Shown here in pieces: positions 53,343-61,883 of a stretch of DNA of 64,000 nt. The stretch's first letter is position 1. Each line of letters begins with the position of its first letter. The position numbers were made by a program, and so were the translations under genes. The stretch is taken from assembly GCF_020010905.1 (NCBI RefSeq), contig NZ_JAGJBY010000001.1, forward strand, positions 5,042,001-5,106,000, given 5' to 3'. This DNA is from Streptomyces acidiscabies (GTDB taxonomy: Bacteria; Actinomycetota; Actinomycetes; Streptomycetales; Streptomycetaceae). Below the pieces are notes generated by a model. That model ran no database searches. It had not been told where the DNA came from and saw only the letters and a program-made list of their open reading frames with translations.

Positions 53343-56192
53343 ATGACCCTCCCCGACGAGGAGTGGCTGGTCCGGCCCATGCCGGTGATCGACGAGACGG
53401 CGGTCACCGCACTGCTCGCCGAACGGTTCGGTGTCCAGGGGGACTTGAAGGACCTCGGCAGCCAGCAGGACCGCAACTACCGGGTCGGCGCGTACGTCCT
53501 GAAGATCGCGAACCCGGCGACGGCGGTCGGCGCGCTGCGCGCCCAGTGCGCGGTGACCGAACGGCTCGCGCAGGCGCTGCCGGACGTACGGCTGCCCCGG
53601 GCGCGCGCCGGGATCGACGGGGACGTCATCCAGTGGCTGCCGGTGGGGGAGGAGCAACTCGCCTGCCGGCTCCTCGAATACGTCCCCGGCGAGCCCATCA
53701 TGGACAGCCGCTACCTCGCCCCGCCGGTCGTCGCCCGCCTCGGCGAACTCGCGGGCCGCGTGGTGACGGCGCTGGCCACCGCCGAGCCGGTCGAGCCGGA
53801 GGCGGGACGGCTGTGGGACCTGTCGTACGCCGCCGAGGTGATCGAGGCGCTGGCCCCGCGCATGGCCGACCAGGAACGCGCCGCACGGGTGACCGCCGCC
53901 GCGCGGGCCGCCTGGGCGGCGGTCGAGCCGTACGCCGAGAGCCTGCCGGTGCAGGTGATCCACGGCGACCTCACGGACAACAACGTCGTCTGCGACACGG
54001 GGGCGGACGGCCGCCCGATGCCGGTCGGAGTCATCGACTTCGGTGATCTGGGGCCCGGTTGGGCGGTGTCGGAGCTGGCGGTCGCCTGTACGTCGGTGCT
54101 GCACCACCATGGCGCGGGGCCGGTGTCGGTACTCCCCGCCGTGGAGGCGTTCCGCGCGCAACGGCCGCTGTCCGACGCCGAGTCGACGGTCCTGTGGCCG
54201 CTCGTGGTGCTGCGGGCCGGGGTGTTGGTGGTCAGCGGACAGTACGACGCTTCGCTGGACCCGGGGAACACGTACGCGTCGGACGCGCTCGAACGGGAGT
54301 GGGCGATGTTCGAGGCGGCGGTGTCGGTGCCGGTGGAGGTGATGACGGCACTGCTGGCGGAGGGTACGGCAGTTGGGGCCGTGCGCGGGCATCGGCTGCT
54401 GCCGGGGTTGCCGGACGACGTCCCTGTGCTCGACCTCTCCGTGCACAGCGACGACCTGCACAGCGGGCGCTGGCGCGAATCCGGCATCGAGGCGGGGCTC
54501 GCCGAGGGGTACGGGGCGGCGGTGACCCGGCACGGGGAGTTCAGGTTGACGCGGGCGGGCGGGGACACGTGCGCGCTCGGTGTCGAGGTGTACGGGGAAG
54601 GGGAGTTGGAGGTGCGGGCGCCCTGGGCTGGAACGGTCACGCGCACGGCGGACGGCGTCAAGCTCACTGGCGACGGTCCCGCCCTCTTCCTGGGCGGCGT
54701 CGACTGCGTACCGGGTCCGGTCGGAGCCGGAGACCTCCTCGGCACCGCCTCCGGCCACCTCCACGTCCAGCTCTGCACCCTCCCCGAAGCTGCCCTTTCT
54801 GAAGGCACCCACCCCGACAGCCCCCACCCGCCTCGCTTCGCCCCCGCCGAACTGGCCCCCGCCTGGCTGAAGTTGTGCCCAGACCCCACCTCCCTCCTCC
54901 TCACCACCCCCCACCCCGGACAACCCGAGACCCCCCTCCTGACCCGCCGCACCCAAGCCTTCGCCCCCGTCCAGGAGCACTACTACACAACCCCGCCCCG
55001 CATAGAACGAGGCTGGCGCCACCACCTCTTCGACACCGAAGCCCGCCCCTACCTCGACATGCTCAACAACGTCACCATCCTGGGCCACGGCCACCCCGCC
55101 CTCGGCGACGCGGTCCACCAGCAGTGGCGCAAGCTCAACACCAACTCCCGCTTCCACTACGCCTCGGTCGTCGAACTCTCCGAACGCCTCACGGAGTTGC
55201 TCCCCGAGGAACTCGACACCGTGTTCCTCGTGAACAGCGGATCGGAAGCGGTCGACCTGGCGCTGAGGCTCGCCTGGGCGGCAACCGGCAGACAGGACAC
55301 CGTCGCCGTCGAAGAGGCGTACCACGGCTGGACGTTCGCCGGCGACGCCGTCTCCACCTCGATCGCCGACAACCCCAACGCCCTGACCTCACGCCCGAGT
55401 TGGGTCCACACGGTCGCGGCCCCCAACTCCTACCGGGGCCGCCACCGGGGCGAGGACGCCCACCGGTACGCCCCGGAGGCCGCAGCGCGCATCGCCGCCG
55501 TACGCCCCGGCGCGTTCATCTGTGAACCCTTCTACGGCAACGCGGGCGGAATGCCCCTGCCCGACGGCTACTTGGAGCAGGTCTACGCGGCGGTCCGCGA
55601 GGCCGGTGGCCTCTGCATCGCCGACGAGGTCCAGGTCGGCTACGGCCGGCTCGGCACCCACTTCTGGGGGTTCGAGCAGCAGGGCGTGGTCCCCGACATC
55701 GTCACCGTCGCGAAGGCGATGGGCAACGGACACCCCCTCGGCGCGGTCGTCACGCGCCGCGAGATCGCCGACGCCTACCGCACGCAGGGCTACTTCTTCT
55801 CCTCGGCGGGCGGCAGCCCCGTCAGCTCGGTGGTCGGCCTCGCGGTCCTGGACGCAATGAGGGACGAGGGCCTCCAGGCCAACGCCCTTGAAGTCGGCGG
55901 GTACTTGAAGGAGCAGCTCCGGCAACTCGCCGACCGGCACGAGCTGATCGGCGCCGTCCACGGCTCCGGCCTCTACCTCGGCGTGGAGTTCGTCCGCGAC
56001 CGTACGACGCTGGAACCGGCCACCGAGGAGACCGCCGCGATCTGCGAACGCCTCCGCGAACTCGGTGTGATCATGCAGCCGACGTCGGACCGGCAGTGCG
56101 TGCTGAAGATCAAGCCGCCGCTCTGTCTGACCCGGGACGACGCGGACGTGTTCGTCGCGGCGCTCGACGACGTCCTCACGCACGGCTGGTGA
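53343..56192 (+). CDS. APH-like kinase / peptidase-M23-like / class III aminotransferase fusion
   Basis: A 949-residue three-part protein. An aminoglycoside-phosphotransferase/choline-kinase fold fills about 1-330 (VIHGDLTDNNVV near 205, VIDFGDLGPGW near 230). A beta-rich middle (about 340-510) has LytM/biotinyl-like features (VRAPWAGTVTRT, HLHVQLCTLP). A class III PLP aminotransferase covers about 530-949 (HPALGDAV, VNSGSEAVDLALRLA, EEAYHGWT, DEVQVGYGRLG, and Lys in TVAKAMGNGHP). This architecture recurs in bacteria and resembles the ethanolamine-phosphate/phosphohydroxylysine lyase group in its aminotransferase. A coupled phosphorylation and PLP elimination of an amino alcohol is plausible. 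ATG 53343 has GGAG upstream. Confidence 0.88.
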   Translation: MTLPDEEWLVRPMPVIDETAVTALLAERFGVQGDLKDLGSQQDRNYRVGAYVLKIANPATAVGALRAQCAVTERLAQALPDVRLPRARAGIDGDVIQWLPVGEEQLACRLLEYVPGEPIMDSRYLAPPVVARLGELAGRVVTALATAEPVEPEAGRLWDLSYAAEVIEALAPRMADQERAARVTAAARAAWAAVEPYAESLPVQVIHGDLTDNNVVCDTGADGRPMPVGVIDFGDLGPGWAVSELAVACTSVLHHHGAGPVSVLPAVEAFRAQRPLSDAESTVLWPLVVLRAGVLVVSGQYDASLDPGNTYASDALEREWAMFEAAVSVPVEVMTALLAEGTAVGAVRGHRLLPGLPDDVPVLDLSVHSDDLHSGRWRESGIEAGLAEGYGAAVTRHGEFRLTRAGGDTCALGVEVYGEGELEVRAPWAGTVTRTADGVKLTGDGPALFLGGVDCVPGPVGAGDLLGTASGHLHVQLCTLPEAALSEGTHPDSPHPPRFAPAELAPAWLKLCPDPTSLLLTTPHPGQPETPLLTRRTQAFAPVQEHYYTTPPRIERGWRHHLFDTEARPYLDMLNNVTILGHGHPALGDAVHQQWRKLNTNSRFHYASVVELSERLTELLPEELDTVFLVNSGSEAVDLALRLAWAATGRQDTVAVEEAYHGWTFAGDAVSTSIADNPNALTSRPSWVHTVAAPNSYRGRHRGEDAHRYAPEAAARIAAVRPGAFICEPFYGNAGGMPLPDGYLEQVYAAVREAGGLCIADEVQVGYGRLGTHFWGFEQQGVVPDIVTVAKAMGNGHPLGAVVTRREIADAYRTQGYFFSSAGGSPVSSVVGLAVLDAMRDEGLQANALEVGGYLKEQLRQLADRHELIGAVHGSGLYLGVEFVRDRTTLEPATEETAAICERLRELGVIMQPTSDRQCVLKIKPPLCLTRDDADVFVAALDDVLTHGW

Positions 56193-56268
56193 CGAGGGTT
56201 CCCAGAACGGCCGCGCCGCCGGTACCGTCGTCGAAGATCACCGGGACCGTTCGTACAGGGGACAGCAC

Positions 56269-57234
56269 ATGCGCAACCGCGAACTGGGCCGCACCGGCTC
56301 GACCGTGTCGGAGATCGGCTACGGCGCCTGGGGACTGGGCCAGGGCGCCTGGGTCGGTGCCGACGACGACTCCGGCGTGCGCGCCCTGCACTGCGCGCTC
56401 GACCTGGGCGTCACCTTCATCGACACGGCCAGGGCGTACGACCGCAGCGAACGCGTCGTCGGACGCGCGCTGCGGGAGCGCCCCGGTGACAGCGTGTTCG
56501 TGGCGACCAAGGTCGGTCCGAAGGTGCCGGTGTCCCTCGCGGCCAGCGGACTCGACCCCCTGGAGACCTTCCCCGGCGCGCACCTGCGGGCGAGCCTGGA
56601 GACGAGCCTGCGTGAACTCGGCCGCGATCACGTCGACTTGCTCCAGCTCCACACCTGGGAGGACGAGTGGACCGGCCGGGGTGACCTCCTGGAGACGGTC
56701 GCCGCGCTCAAACAAGAGGGAAAGATCCGGTACTTCGGCATCTCCGTCAAGGACCACCAGCCCGAGAACGTGCTGACCGTCCTGCGCACCGGCGTCCTCG
56801 ACACCGTCCAGGTCATCCACAACATCTTCGAACAGGCCCCGGCGGACGCCCTGTTGCCCGCCTGCGAGGAGTACGGCGTCGGCGTCATCGTCCGGGTCGC
56901 CCTGGACGAGGGCGCGCTCACCGGCACGATCCGTCCCGGCGTCACCTTCCCCGAGGGCGACTGGCGCAACTGGTACTTCCGCGAGGAGCGTCCGGCGCAG
57001 GTCGCGAGCCGAGTGGACGCGCTGGTCGCCGAGTTGGGGATCGAGCCCGCCGAACTCCCCTCCGTCGCCCTGCGGTTCGCGCTCGCCGGGCAGGCGGTGT
57101 CCACGGTCATCGTCGGGATGCGGTCACTGGCGAACGTCGAGCGCAACGCGGCACTCTCCGACGAACCCCCGCTGACCGCCGAACAGTTGGCGGTCCTCGC
57201 GAAGCACCGCTGGGAGAAGAACTTCTACAGCTGA
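56269..57234 (+). CDS. Aldo/keto reductase
   Basis: 321 residues with the AKR barrel pattern: GRTGSTVSEIGYGAWGLG at the start, DTARAYDRSE near 45 (catalytic Tyr), ATKVG near 75 (Lys), LLQLHTW near 125 (His) and VIVGMRSLANVERN near 280 (cofactor end). It probably reduces a carbonyl compound with NADPH; the substrate is not clear. AGGGGA precedes the ATG. It ends 2 bp from the convergent SMI1-like gene. Confidence 0.9.
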   Translation: MRNRELGRTGSTVSEIGYGAWGLGQGAWVGADDDSGVRALHCALDLGVTFIDTARAYDRSERVVGRALRERPGDSVFVATKVGPKVPVSLAASGLDPLETFPGAHLRASLETSLRELGRDHVDLLQLHTWEDEWTGRGDLLETVAALKQEGKIRYFGISVKDHQPENVLTVLRTGVLDTVQVIHNIFEQAPADALLPACEEYGVGVIVRVALDEGALTGTIRPGVTFPEGDWRNWYFREERPAQVASRVDALVAELGIEPAELPSVALRFALAGQAVSTVIVGMRSLANVERNAALSDEPPLTAEQLAVLAKHRWEKNFYS

Positions 57235-57236
57235 CG

Positions 57237-57791
57237 TCACCACCTGAGGCGGCCGTCCTCGACCTTGCCGTACTCGCGCATCTCGTCCGCGAGGTAGTGG
57301 AAGTAGGCGGCCAGCGAGTCGTGGACGCCGAACCTGTTCAGGTCGCCGTCGCTCCACCCGCCCACCTCGCCGGTCGCGGTGTCGAGGAACCGGCCGTAGA
57401 GCCAGTCCGTCTCGACGGCGAAGGGGATCCAGTCGGGGTGCCAGGCCAGGGTCGCCGGGTCCGGGTCGGGGGACGGTTCCATCACCTCGTACCCGGAACG
57501 CGTCCGGTAGACCTTCACGATCTGCTCCACCGACAGGAGATGCCAGCCGGGCGGCAGGAAGTGGCTGTCCGGTTCGGCGAAATGCTCGTCCGCCATGCGG
57601 ACGCCGTCGTTGGTCAGCAGCCAGGTCCACAGCTCCTGCGGGAAGCTCACGCCGAGCGACTCCTCGGCGTCGCTGATCTCCTTCGGGCGGGCGGGGGCGC
57701 AGAGGGAGGCCGCGTTTCTCGGAGCGTTCTGGTCGAGCCACTCGGTGACGCGGGCCCAGGCTCGCCGTACGTTCTCGGCTTCTCGGTTCAT
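57237..57791 (-). CDS. SMI1/KNR4 (SUKH) family protein
   Basis: 184 residues. The SUKH pattern is visible: PARPKEISDAEESLGVSFPQELWTWLLTNDGV, then LPPGWHLLSVEQIVKVYR, PFAVETDWLYGRFLD, and a C-terminal LAAYFHYLADEMREYG. SUKH proteins are often immunity proteins to bacterial toxins, but many are stand-alone with unknown roles. Its ATG overlaps the stop of the acetyltransferase-toroid gene (ATGA at 57791-57788), so the two are co-translated. No toxin gene is visible nearby. Confidence 0.8.
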   Translation of the reverse strand: MNREAENVRRAWARVTEWLDQNAPRNAASLCAPARPKEISDAEESLGVSFPQELWTWLLTNDGVRMADEHFAEPDSHFLPPGWHLLSVEQIVKVYRTRSGYEVMEPSPDPDPATLAWHPDWIPFAVETDWLYGRFLDTATGEVGGWSDGDLNRFGVHDSLAAYFHYLADEMREYGKVEDGRLRW

Positions 57792-59476
57792 CGGAGGGCT
57801 CCGGCGGGTTCGGGTCGGTGGACGCCGCGTGGGCGGTGACCGAGGGTGTCGGCGCGGCCGGCGAGGTCGGCCAGGTACCAGATGATGGCGAGCCACATCT
57901 CCGTACCCTGCAAGCCGGGTTCACCGGTGGCGAAGGCGAAACCCCGGCCGTCCTGCCAGCGGGGGAGGAGCGCGGCGAGCTGCCTCTCCGCCCAGGCCCG
58001 TACGTCCGCCGAGCGGTAGCCGTCGAGTTGGCGTCCGCACAGCCACAGGGGGTGCGCGACGTCCAGGACGTTGCACGCGTTGTCCCGGCCGGGGCCGAAG
58101 TGGCGGGGGTCGCGGGCGTGGTCGAGCACCGCGTCCACGACCCGCTCGGGGTGCGGGACCGGGAGGCCGAACTGGGCGAACGAGCCCCGGGTGAGGCGGT
58201 AGTACCCGTTCACGACCTGGAGGCGTCCGGCGTCGGGGGAGGGGGTGCCCCACATGCCGGTCCACGGGTCGGTGCGGGTGAGCAGCCAGCCGAACAGGGC
58301 TTCCAGGGCGCCGGGTTGTACGCCGCCGGGCTGCCGGACGTCGCCTTCCTGACGTACGTCGCCCTGCCGCCGTATGTTCCAGTGCGCGGCCGTCGCCCAC
58401 GCGTCGATCCACGCCCCGGCGCCCCACGCGCCGTCCCGCCACGGCAACGCGTCGAGCCGCGCGGTGAGTTGACCGGCCGTCATGTCCCGGACGCCGCGCA
58501 CCGGTTGAGGGAAGGCGGACCCCAGCAGGTCGAGCGCGTACCCCACGGACAGCACGTGATACAGCGCGGAACCGTCCCCGATGAACCCGTCCCCCTCAGG
58601 CACCGGCACCGCCTCACCGAACTCCGGCACGAGCCCCGTCCCCGGGTCCTGCGCACCGGCGAGCCGCTTCACATGCTCGTCAGCCGTCAACTGCTCCGGC
58701 ACGGCACCGAGAAGCAGATCCGCGATCTCGACGGCGTCACAGTGCGCGCGCAGCGTGGGCGCGGCGCCGGGCCGGTCGACGTACCGATCGCCGTCCCAGC
58801 AACGGCCGATGACGTCGGCGGCCTGCGCACGGACGGTCTCGGCGAACCGGGCGAGCGGGTCGGGGTGCACAACTCCCGCCACAGCCGCCACTACCCCCGC
58901 ACCCCCCTGCACCACCGCCCTCCCCTCCCGCCGATCCCGCAACGGCCGCGCCGGATTCCCCGCCGCCACCGTCCACGCCGGAAGATCCTTCGTCACCACC
59001 GCCCCCGCCCCGATCACACAGTGGTCCCCGATGGACACCCCATCCACCACAACCACATGCGACCCGATCCACACGTCGTCCCCGACAGTGATCCCCCGAC
59101 TGGTCAACGGCTGCTGGAACACCGGCCGTTCAGGCGCCATGGAGTGGTTGAACCCGAGCAGCGAGGTATGCGCCCCGATCCGCACCCCGTTCCCGAGGAC
59201 GACAGTCCCCCGCACCGTCGCGTACGGATTCACCGTGCAGTCGGTCCCGGTCGTCAACTCCCCGGTGACATAGGCATGCGCGGCGATGTACGAGTCGTCC
59301 CCGAGCCGCAGCCGGTCCGGAAAGACGGCCGCCGACCCGGCGACGTAACACCGCTCACCGACCACGCTGTCCCCGCCGATACCGGCCTGCCGCTCCCGCT
59401 GAGCGGCACGCTCCTCGTCGGTGGCCTCGCCGGGGAACAGCCAGGGACAGTGGTCGAAACGCCGCTCTTGATCCAC
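57788..59476 (-). CDS. Hexapeptide-repeat acetyltransferase fused to an all-alpha toroid-like domain
   Basis: 562 residues. The first about 200 form a left-handed beta-helix acyltransferase: repeated hexapeptides such as VGERCYVAGSAAVF, NHSMAPERPVF with a likely catalytic His, VGDDVWIGSHVVVVDGVSIGDHCVIGAGAVV. The remaining 350 are helical, with repeated aromatic-rich segments (DPGTGLVPEFG, DPWTGMWGT, GSALYHVLSVGYALDLLG) as in terpene-cyclase-like or glycosidase-like alpha/alpha barrels. The GTG at 59476 lacks a clear ribosome site, so the true start is uncertain or the message is leaderless. The second domain's role is unknown; sugar or cell-wall O-acetylation is a guess for the first. Confidence 0.75.
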   Translation of the reverse strand: MDQERRFDHCPWLFPGEATDEERAAQRERQAGIGGDSVVGERCYVAGSAAVFPDRLRLGDDSYIAAHAYVTGELTTGTDCTVNPYATVRGTVVLGNGVRIGAHTSLLGFNHSMAPERPVFQQPLTSRGITVGDDVWIGSHVVVVDGVSIGDHCVIGAGAVVTKDLPAWTVAAGNPARPLRDRREGRAVVQGGAGVVAAVAGVVHPDPLARFAETVRAQAADVIGRCWDGDRYVDRPGAAPTLRAHCDAVEIADLLLGAVPEQLTADEHVKRLAGAQDPGTGLVPEFGEAVPVPEGDGFIGDGSALYHVLSVGYALDLLGSAFPQPVRGVRDMTAGQLTARLDALPWRDGAWGAGAWIDAWATAAHWNIRRQGDVRQEGDVRQPGGVQPGALEALFGWLLTRTDPWTGMWGTPSPDAGRLQVVNGYYRLTRGSFAQFGLPVPHPERVVDAVLDHARDPRHFGPGRDNACNVLDVAHPLWLCGRQLDGYRSADVRAWAERQLAALLPRWQDGRGFAFATGEPGLQGTEMWLAIIWYLADLAGRADTLGHRPRGVHRPEPAGALR

Positions 59477-59522
59477 GGGAGGAACGCTAACCCGGGGAAT
59501 CAGCGCTGAGAAGGGCCGGTGC

Positions 59523-59855
59523 TCACAACGCGGCGACCCGCCGGTCCGCGAGCGCCGCGACCTCCGTGAAGTACGCCCGGAACAACGCCTCGTCGACGGG
59601 AGGTATCTCGAAGGACGGGGAGGACGAGTACGAGAAGGCGAGCCGGTCGGTGCCGTAGAGCGCGGCGCCGGGGTCGCGGACGGAACCGACGTACAGCTTC
59701 CCCGGCCTGCCCGGCTTCTTGTAGTGGATGGTGGCCCCGAGCCAGCGCAGCGGAATCCGGAAGCCCTGGGCGGGAGCCGCCAGACTGAACTGCTCGAACA
59801 CCCCCCGGTCCACGCGGAAGTGCAGGTAGTCGTAGTCGAACGTCAGCGGTTCCAT
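59523..59855 (-). CDS. Hypothetical protein
   Basis: 110 residues, no family recognised. It is rich in aromatic and beta-type residues (FDYDYLHFRVDRGVFEQF, GATIHYKKPGRPGKLYVGSV) with no signal or membrane segment. Codon bias matches its neighbours, which supports a real gene. The ribosome site is weak (GAGG about 13 nt upstream). It shares orientation with the DUF3592-like gene, whose stop lies 15 bp upstream of its start. Confidence 0.6.
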   Translation of the reverse strand: MEPLTFDYDYLHFRVDRGVFEQFSLAAPAQGFRIPLRWLGATIHYKKPGRPGKLYVGSVRDPGAALYGTDRLAFSYSSSPSFEIPPVDEALFRAYFTEVAALADRRVAAL

Positions 59856-59870
59856 GCCGGTGAACGTACC

Positions 59871-60728
59871 TCAGACCAGCAGGACCGCCCCCGCCACCGC
59901 CGCTCCCGCCAGCACCGCCACCACGAGGGCGACGAACGGCACCTCCCGGTTCTCGGAGCGGCGTGCGGCGGCCGGGTCGAGGACGAAGCGGGAGGGGTCG
60001 GCGGGGTCGTGGTGGACGGTGACGTCACGGCCGTACGCGTCGGCAGGCTTCGGGATGCCGGACCGGCAGTGCGCCGTGACGGCCGTACCGTCGGCGGTCG
60101 TGAAGGCGACGACCGGTGTGATGGTGGTCGTGGTGCCGCCCTCGGAGTCCTTGCTGACGTCCTTGAGGACCGCGATCACCTTCCCCGGCACGGCGACCAT
60201 CGAGGCCAGCCGCTCCTTGCGGACCCGGCTCTCCCGGACGTTCTCGGGCAGGTAGAGCACGCCGATCACGGCCCACGGGCCGCAGAACCCGACCAGCGCC
60301 CACGGCCAGGCGTACTCGACCGCGAGATACACCACGACCCCGGCGTAGATCAGGAACACCGCGAAGTTCGGCCAGCCGAGCCCCCGGCCGGGTTCCACGG
60401 GAGCGGTGTCGAACTCGTAGGCGTGCGGCCGGCCGCGCGGATGGCTGACCTCGATCTCCCGGCCCGTCCATGCCGCCGTGATCATCTCGCCGCGCTCGCC
60501 CTCGTTCGTGACGGTGACCCGCTGCCCGGTCTCCGGTTCGACGTAGGAGACCACCACGGACACCCCGTCCCGGCGCGACCCCCCGTGCTTCGGCTGCCGC
60601 ACCTGCTCGATCCGCCCGGGCGCCCGCACCGTCCGCTGCGCCTTGGTCATCCCGGACAGCGACCTGCCGTACCCGGCCAGCGCGGCCACCCCCAGCACCG
60701 CGCACCACAACGCGAGGTACACCTCCAT
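59871..60728 (-). CDS. DUF3592-like membrane protein
   Basis: 285 residues, ATG with GGAGGG upstream. A first membrane helix (about 3-18) is followed by a beta-rich domain with SVVVSYVEPETGQRVTV and YEFDTAP. Two central helices (about 122-155) lead to a second beta unit with VVAFTTADGTAVTAHC and VTVHHDPADPSRFVLD, and a final helix ends the chain. The two repeated units with the short phrase on position-dependent flux (YGRDVTVHHDP) are typical of DUF3592 proteins of unknown function. It lies 11 bp after the next upstream membrane protein. Confidence 0.75.
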   Translation of the reverse strand: MEVYLALWCAVLGVAALAGYGRSLSGMTKAQRTVRAPGRIEQVRQPKHGGSRRDGVSVVVSYVEPETGQRVTVTNEGERGEMITAAWTGREIEVSHPRGRPHAYEFDTAPVEPGRGLGWPNFAVFLIYAGVVVYLAVEYAWPWALVGFCGPWAVIGVLYLPENVRESRVRKERLASMVAVPGKVIAVLKDVSKDSEGGTTTTITPVVAFTTADGTAVTAHCRSGIPKPADAYGRDVTVHHDPADPSRFVLDPAAARRSENREVPFVALVVAVLAGAAVAGAVLLV

Positions 60729-60739
60729 GCGGCCCTCCC

Positions 60740-61795
60740 TCACCCTCGACGTACGACCTTGCCCGCCCCGTCCGCCTCCAGCGACTTCGTGCCGCCCCGC
60801 CCGGTCACCGTGACCTTGAGCGCGGCGCCGTCGGCGGTGAGCTGCCAGGTGCGCGGCGCGCCGAGCCCGGACCCGGCCTCCTCGACCAGCGCGGGGACGC
60901 GGTCGAAGGGCAGGGACCGGGGATCGAACCCGGTGGCACCGTCATCGGGGGAGAAGACGACCGTCAGCAGCCGTTCCTGTACGACGACGGTGATCGCCTT
61001 CCGGTGGTTCCCCTGATCCAACGACTCGACCGACCGGCGCAGCACACCGGGGTCGAGCATCGACTGGTTCGGGCCGAGGGTGGTGGTTCCGGTGGACGAA
61101 GTGACGGTCGAGGTGATGGACGTGGTCGACGACGACGAGGACGCCGACGGCTTCGCGGGGGAGTCGGAGTCGAACAGCTCGCCCCGGAACCCGTACACCA
61201 CGGCCGCCGCCCCCAGCAGCAGCGCGACCATCGTGACGAACCCGGTCGCGCACCCCTTCGTCGGACCGCTCTCCATGACCGGCCCCGGCACCGAGTCCAG
61301 ACGCGCGTCCGCCGCCCGCTCCTCCCACTCCGGCGTCGGCCGCTTCACGATCCGCACCTTCCACGGCTCGTCCGGCGGATACGACACCACCACGACGTCG
61401 CGCGGCCGGTAGTCGGGCAGGTCGGCGAGGTTGATGGACTGCCGGAACCGCACCCGGTAGGCGTACGCCTCGTCCGGCGCGACCGTCACCTCGAACTGCA
61501 CCGGCACATCGCTGATCTCGCCCCCGACGGCCTCCACGCTCTCGATCATCGCGAGCGCCGTACGCGGCGCCACGGCCCGCTCCCGGGCCCGGGCCGGCGC
61601 ACCGGCGAGCAGCACCAGCAGCCCGTACACGGTCGGCAGCACCAGCCCGCCGACGATCAGCGGCACCCGCTCGACGACGATCCCGACGACGAACGCGGCC
61701 AGCGACACCCCGATCACCCCGCCGGTCAGCACCCCCCGGACGAGCTCCAACGGCGTGTCGTGCTGAGGCGGCGCCGCGCTCTTGGTGATCGTCAT
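60740..61795 (-). CDS. Membrane protein with beta domain and Ser/Thr-rich linker
   Basis: 351 residues. Two membrane helices (about 25-65), a DUF3592-like beta region (RYRVRF-type stretch YAYRVRFRQSINLADLPDY, VVVVSYPPDEPWKVRIV), and a third helix near 185-200 (VTMVALLLGAAAVVYGF). A low-complexity Ser/Thr linker (about 212-240) then leads to an extracellular C-terminal domain (FDPRSLPFDRVPALVEEA). Topology suggests the C-terminal part is outside the cell. It is probably co-transcribed with the DUF3592-like gene. Function unknown. Confidence 0.7.
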   Translation of the reverse strand: MTITKSAAPPQHDTPLELVRGVLTGGVIGVSLAAFVVGIVVERVPLIVGGLVLPTVYGLLVLLAGAPARARERAVAPRTALAMIESVEAVGGEISDVPVQFEVTVAPDEAYAYRVRFRQSINLADLPDYRPRDVVVVSYPPDEPWKVRIVKRPTPEWEERAADARLDSVPGPVMESGPTKGCATGFVTMVALLLGAAAVVYGFRGELFDSDSPAKPSASSSSSTTSITSTVTSSTGTTTLGPNQSMLDPGVLRRSVESLDQGNHRKAITVVVQERLLTVVFSPDDGATGFDPRSLPFDRVPALVEEAGSGLGAPRTWQLTADGAALKVTVTGRGGTKSLEADGAGKVVRRG

Positions 61796-61883
61796 GGCCC
61801 GATTGTGCTGGTTCCGGGTGACGTCCGACAGACCTTCCGAAGAAGGAAATGTCACCAGTCCGTCCCGGTGTGACGATGCGGGG

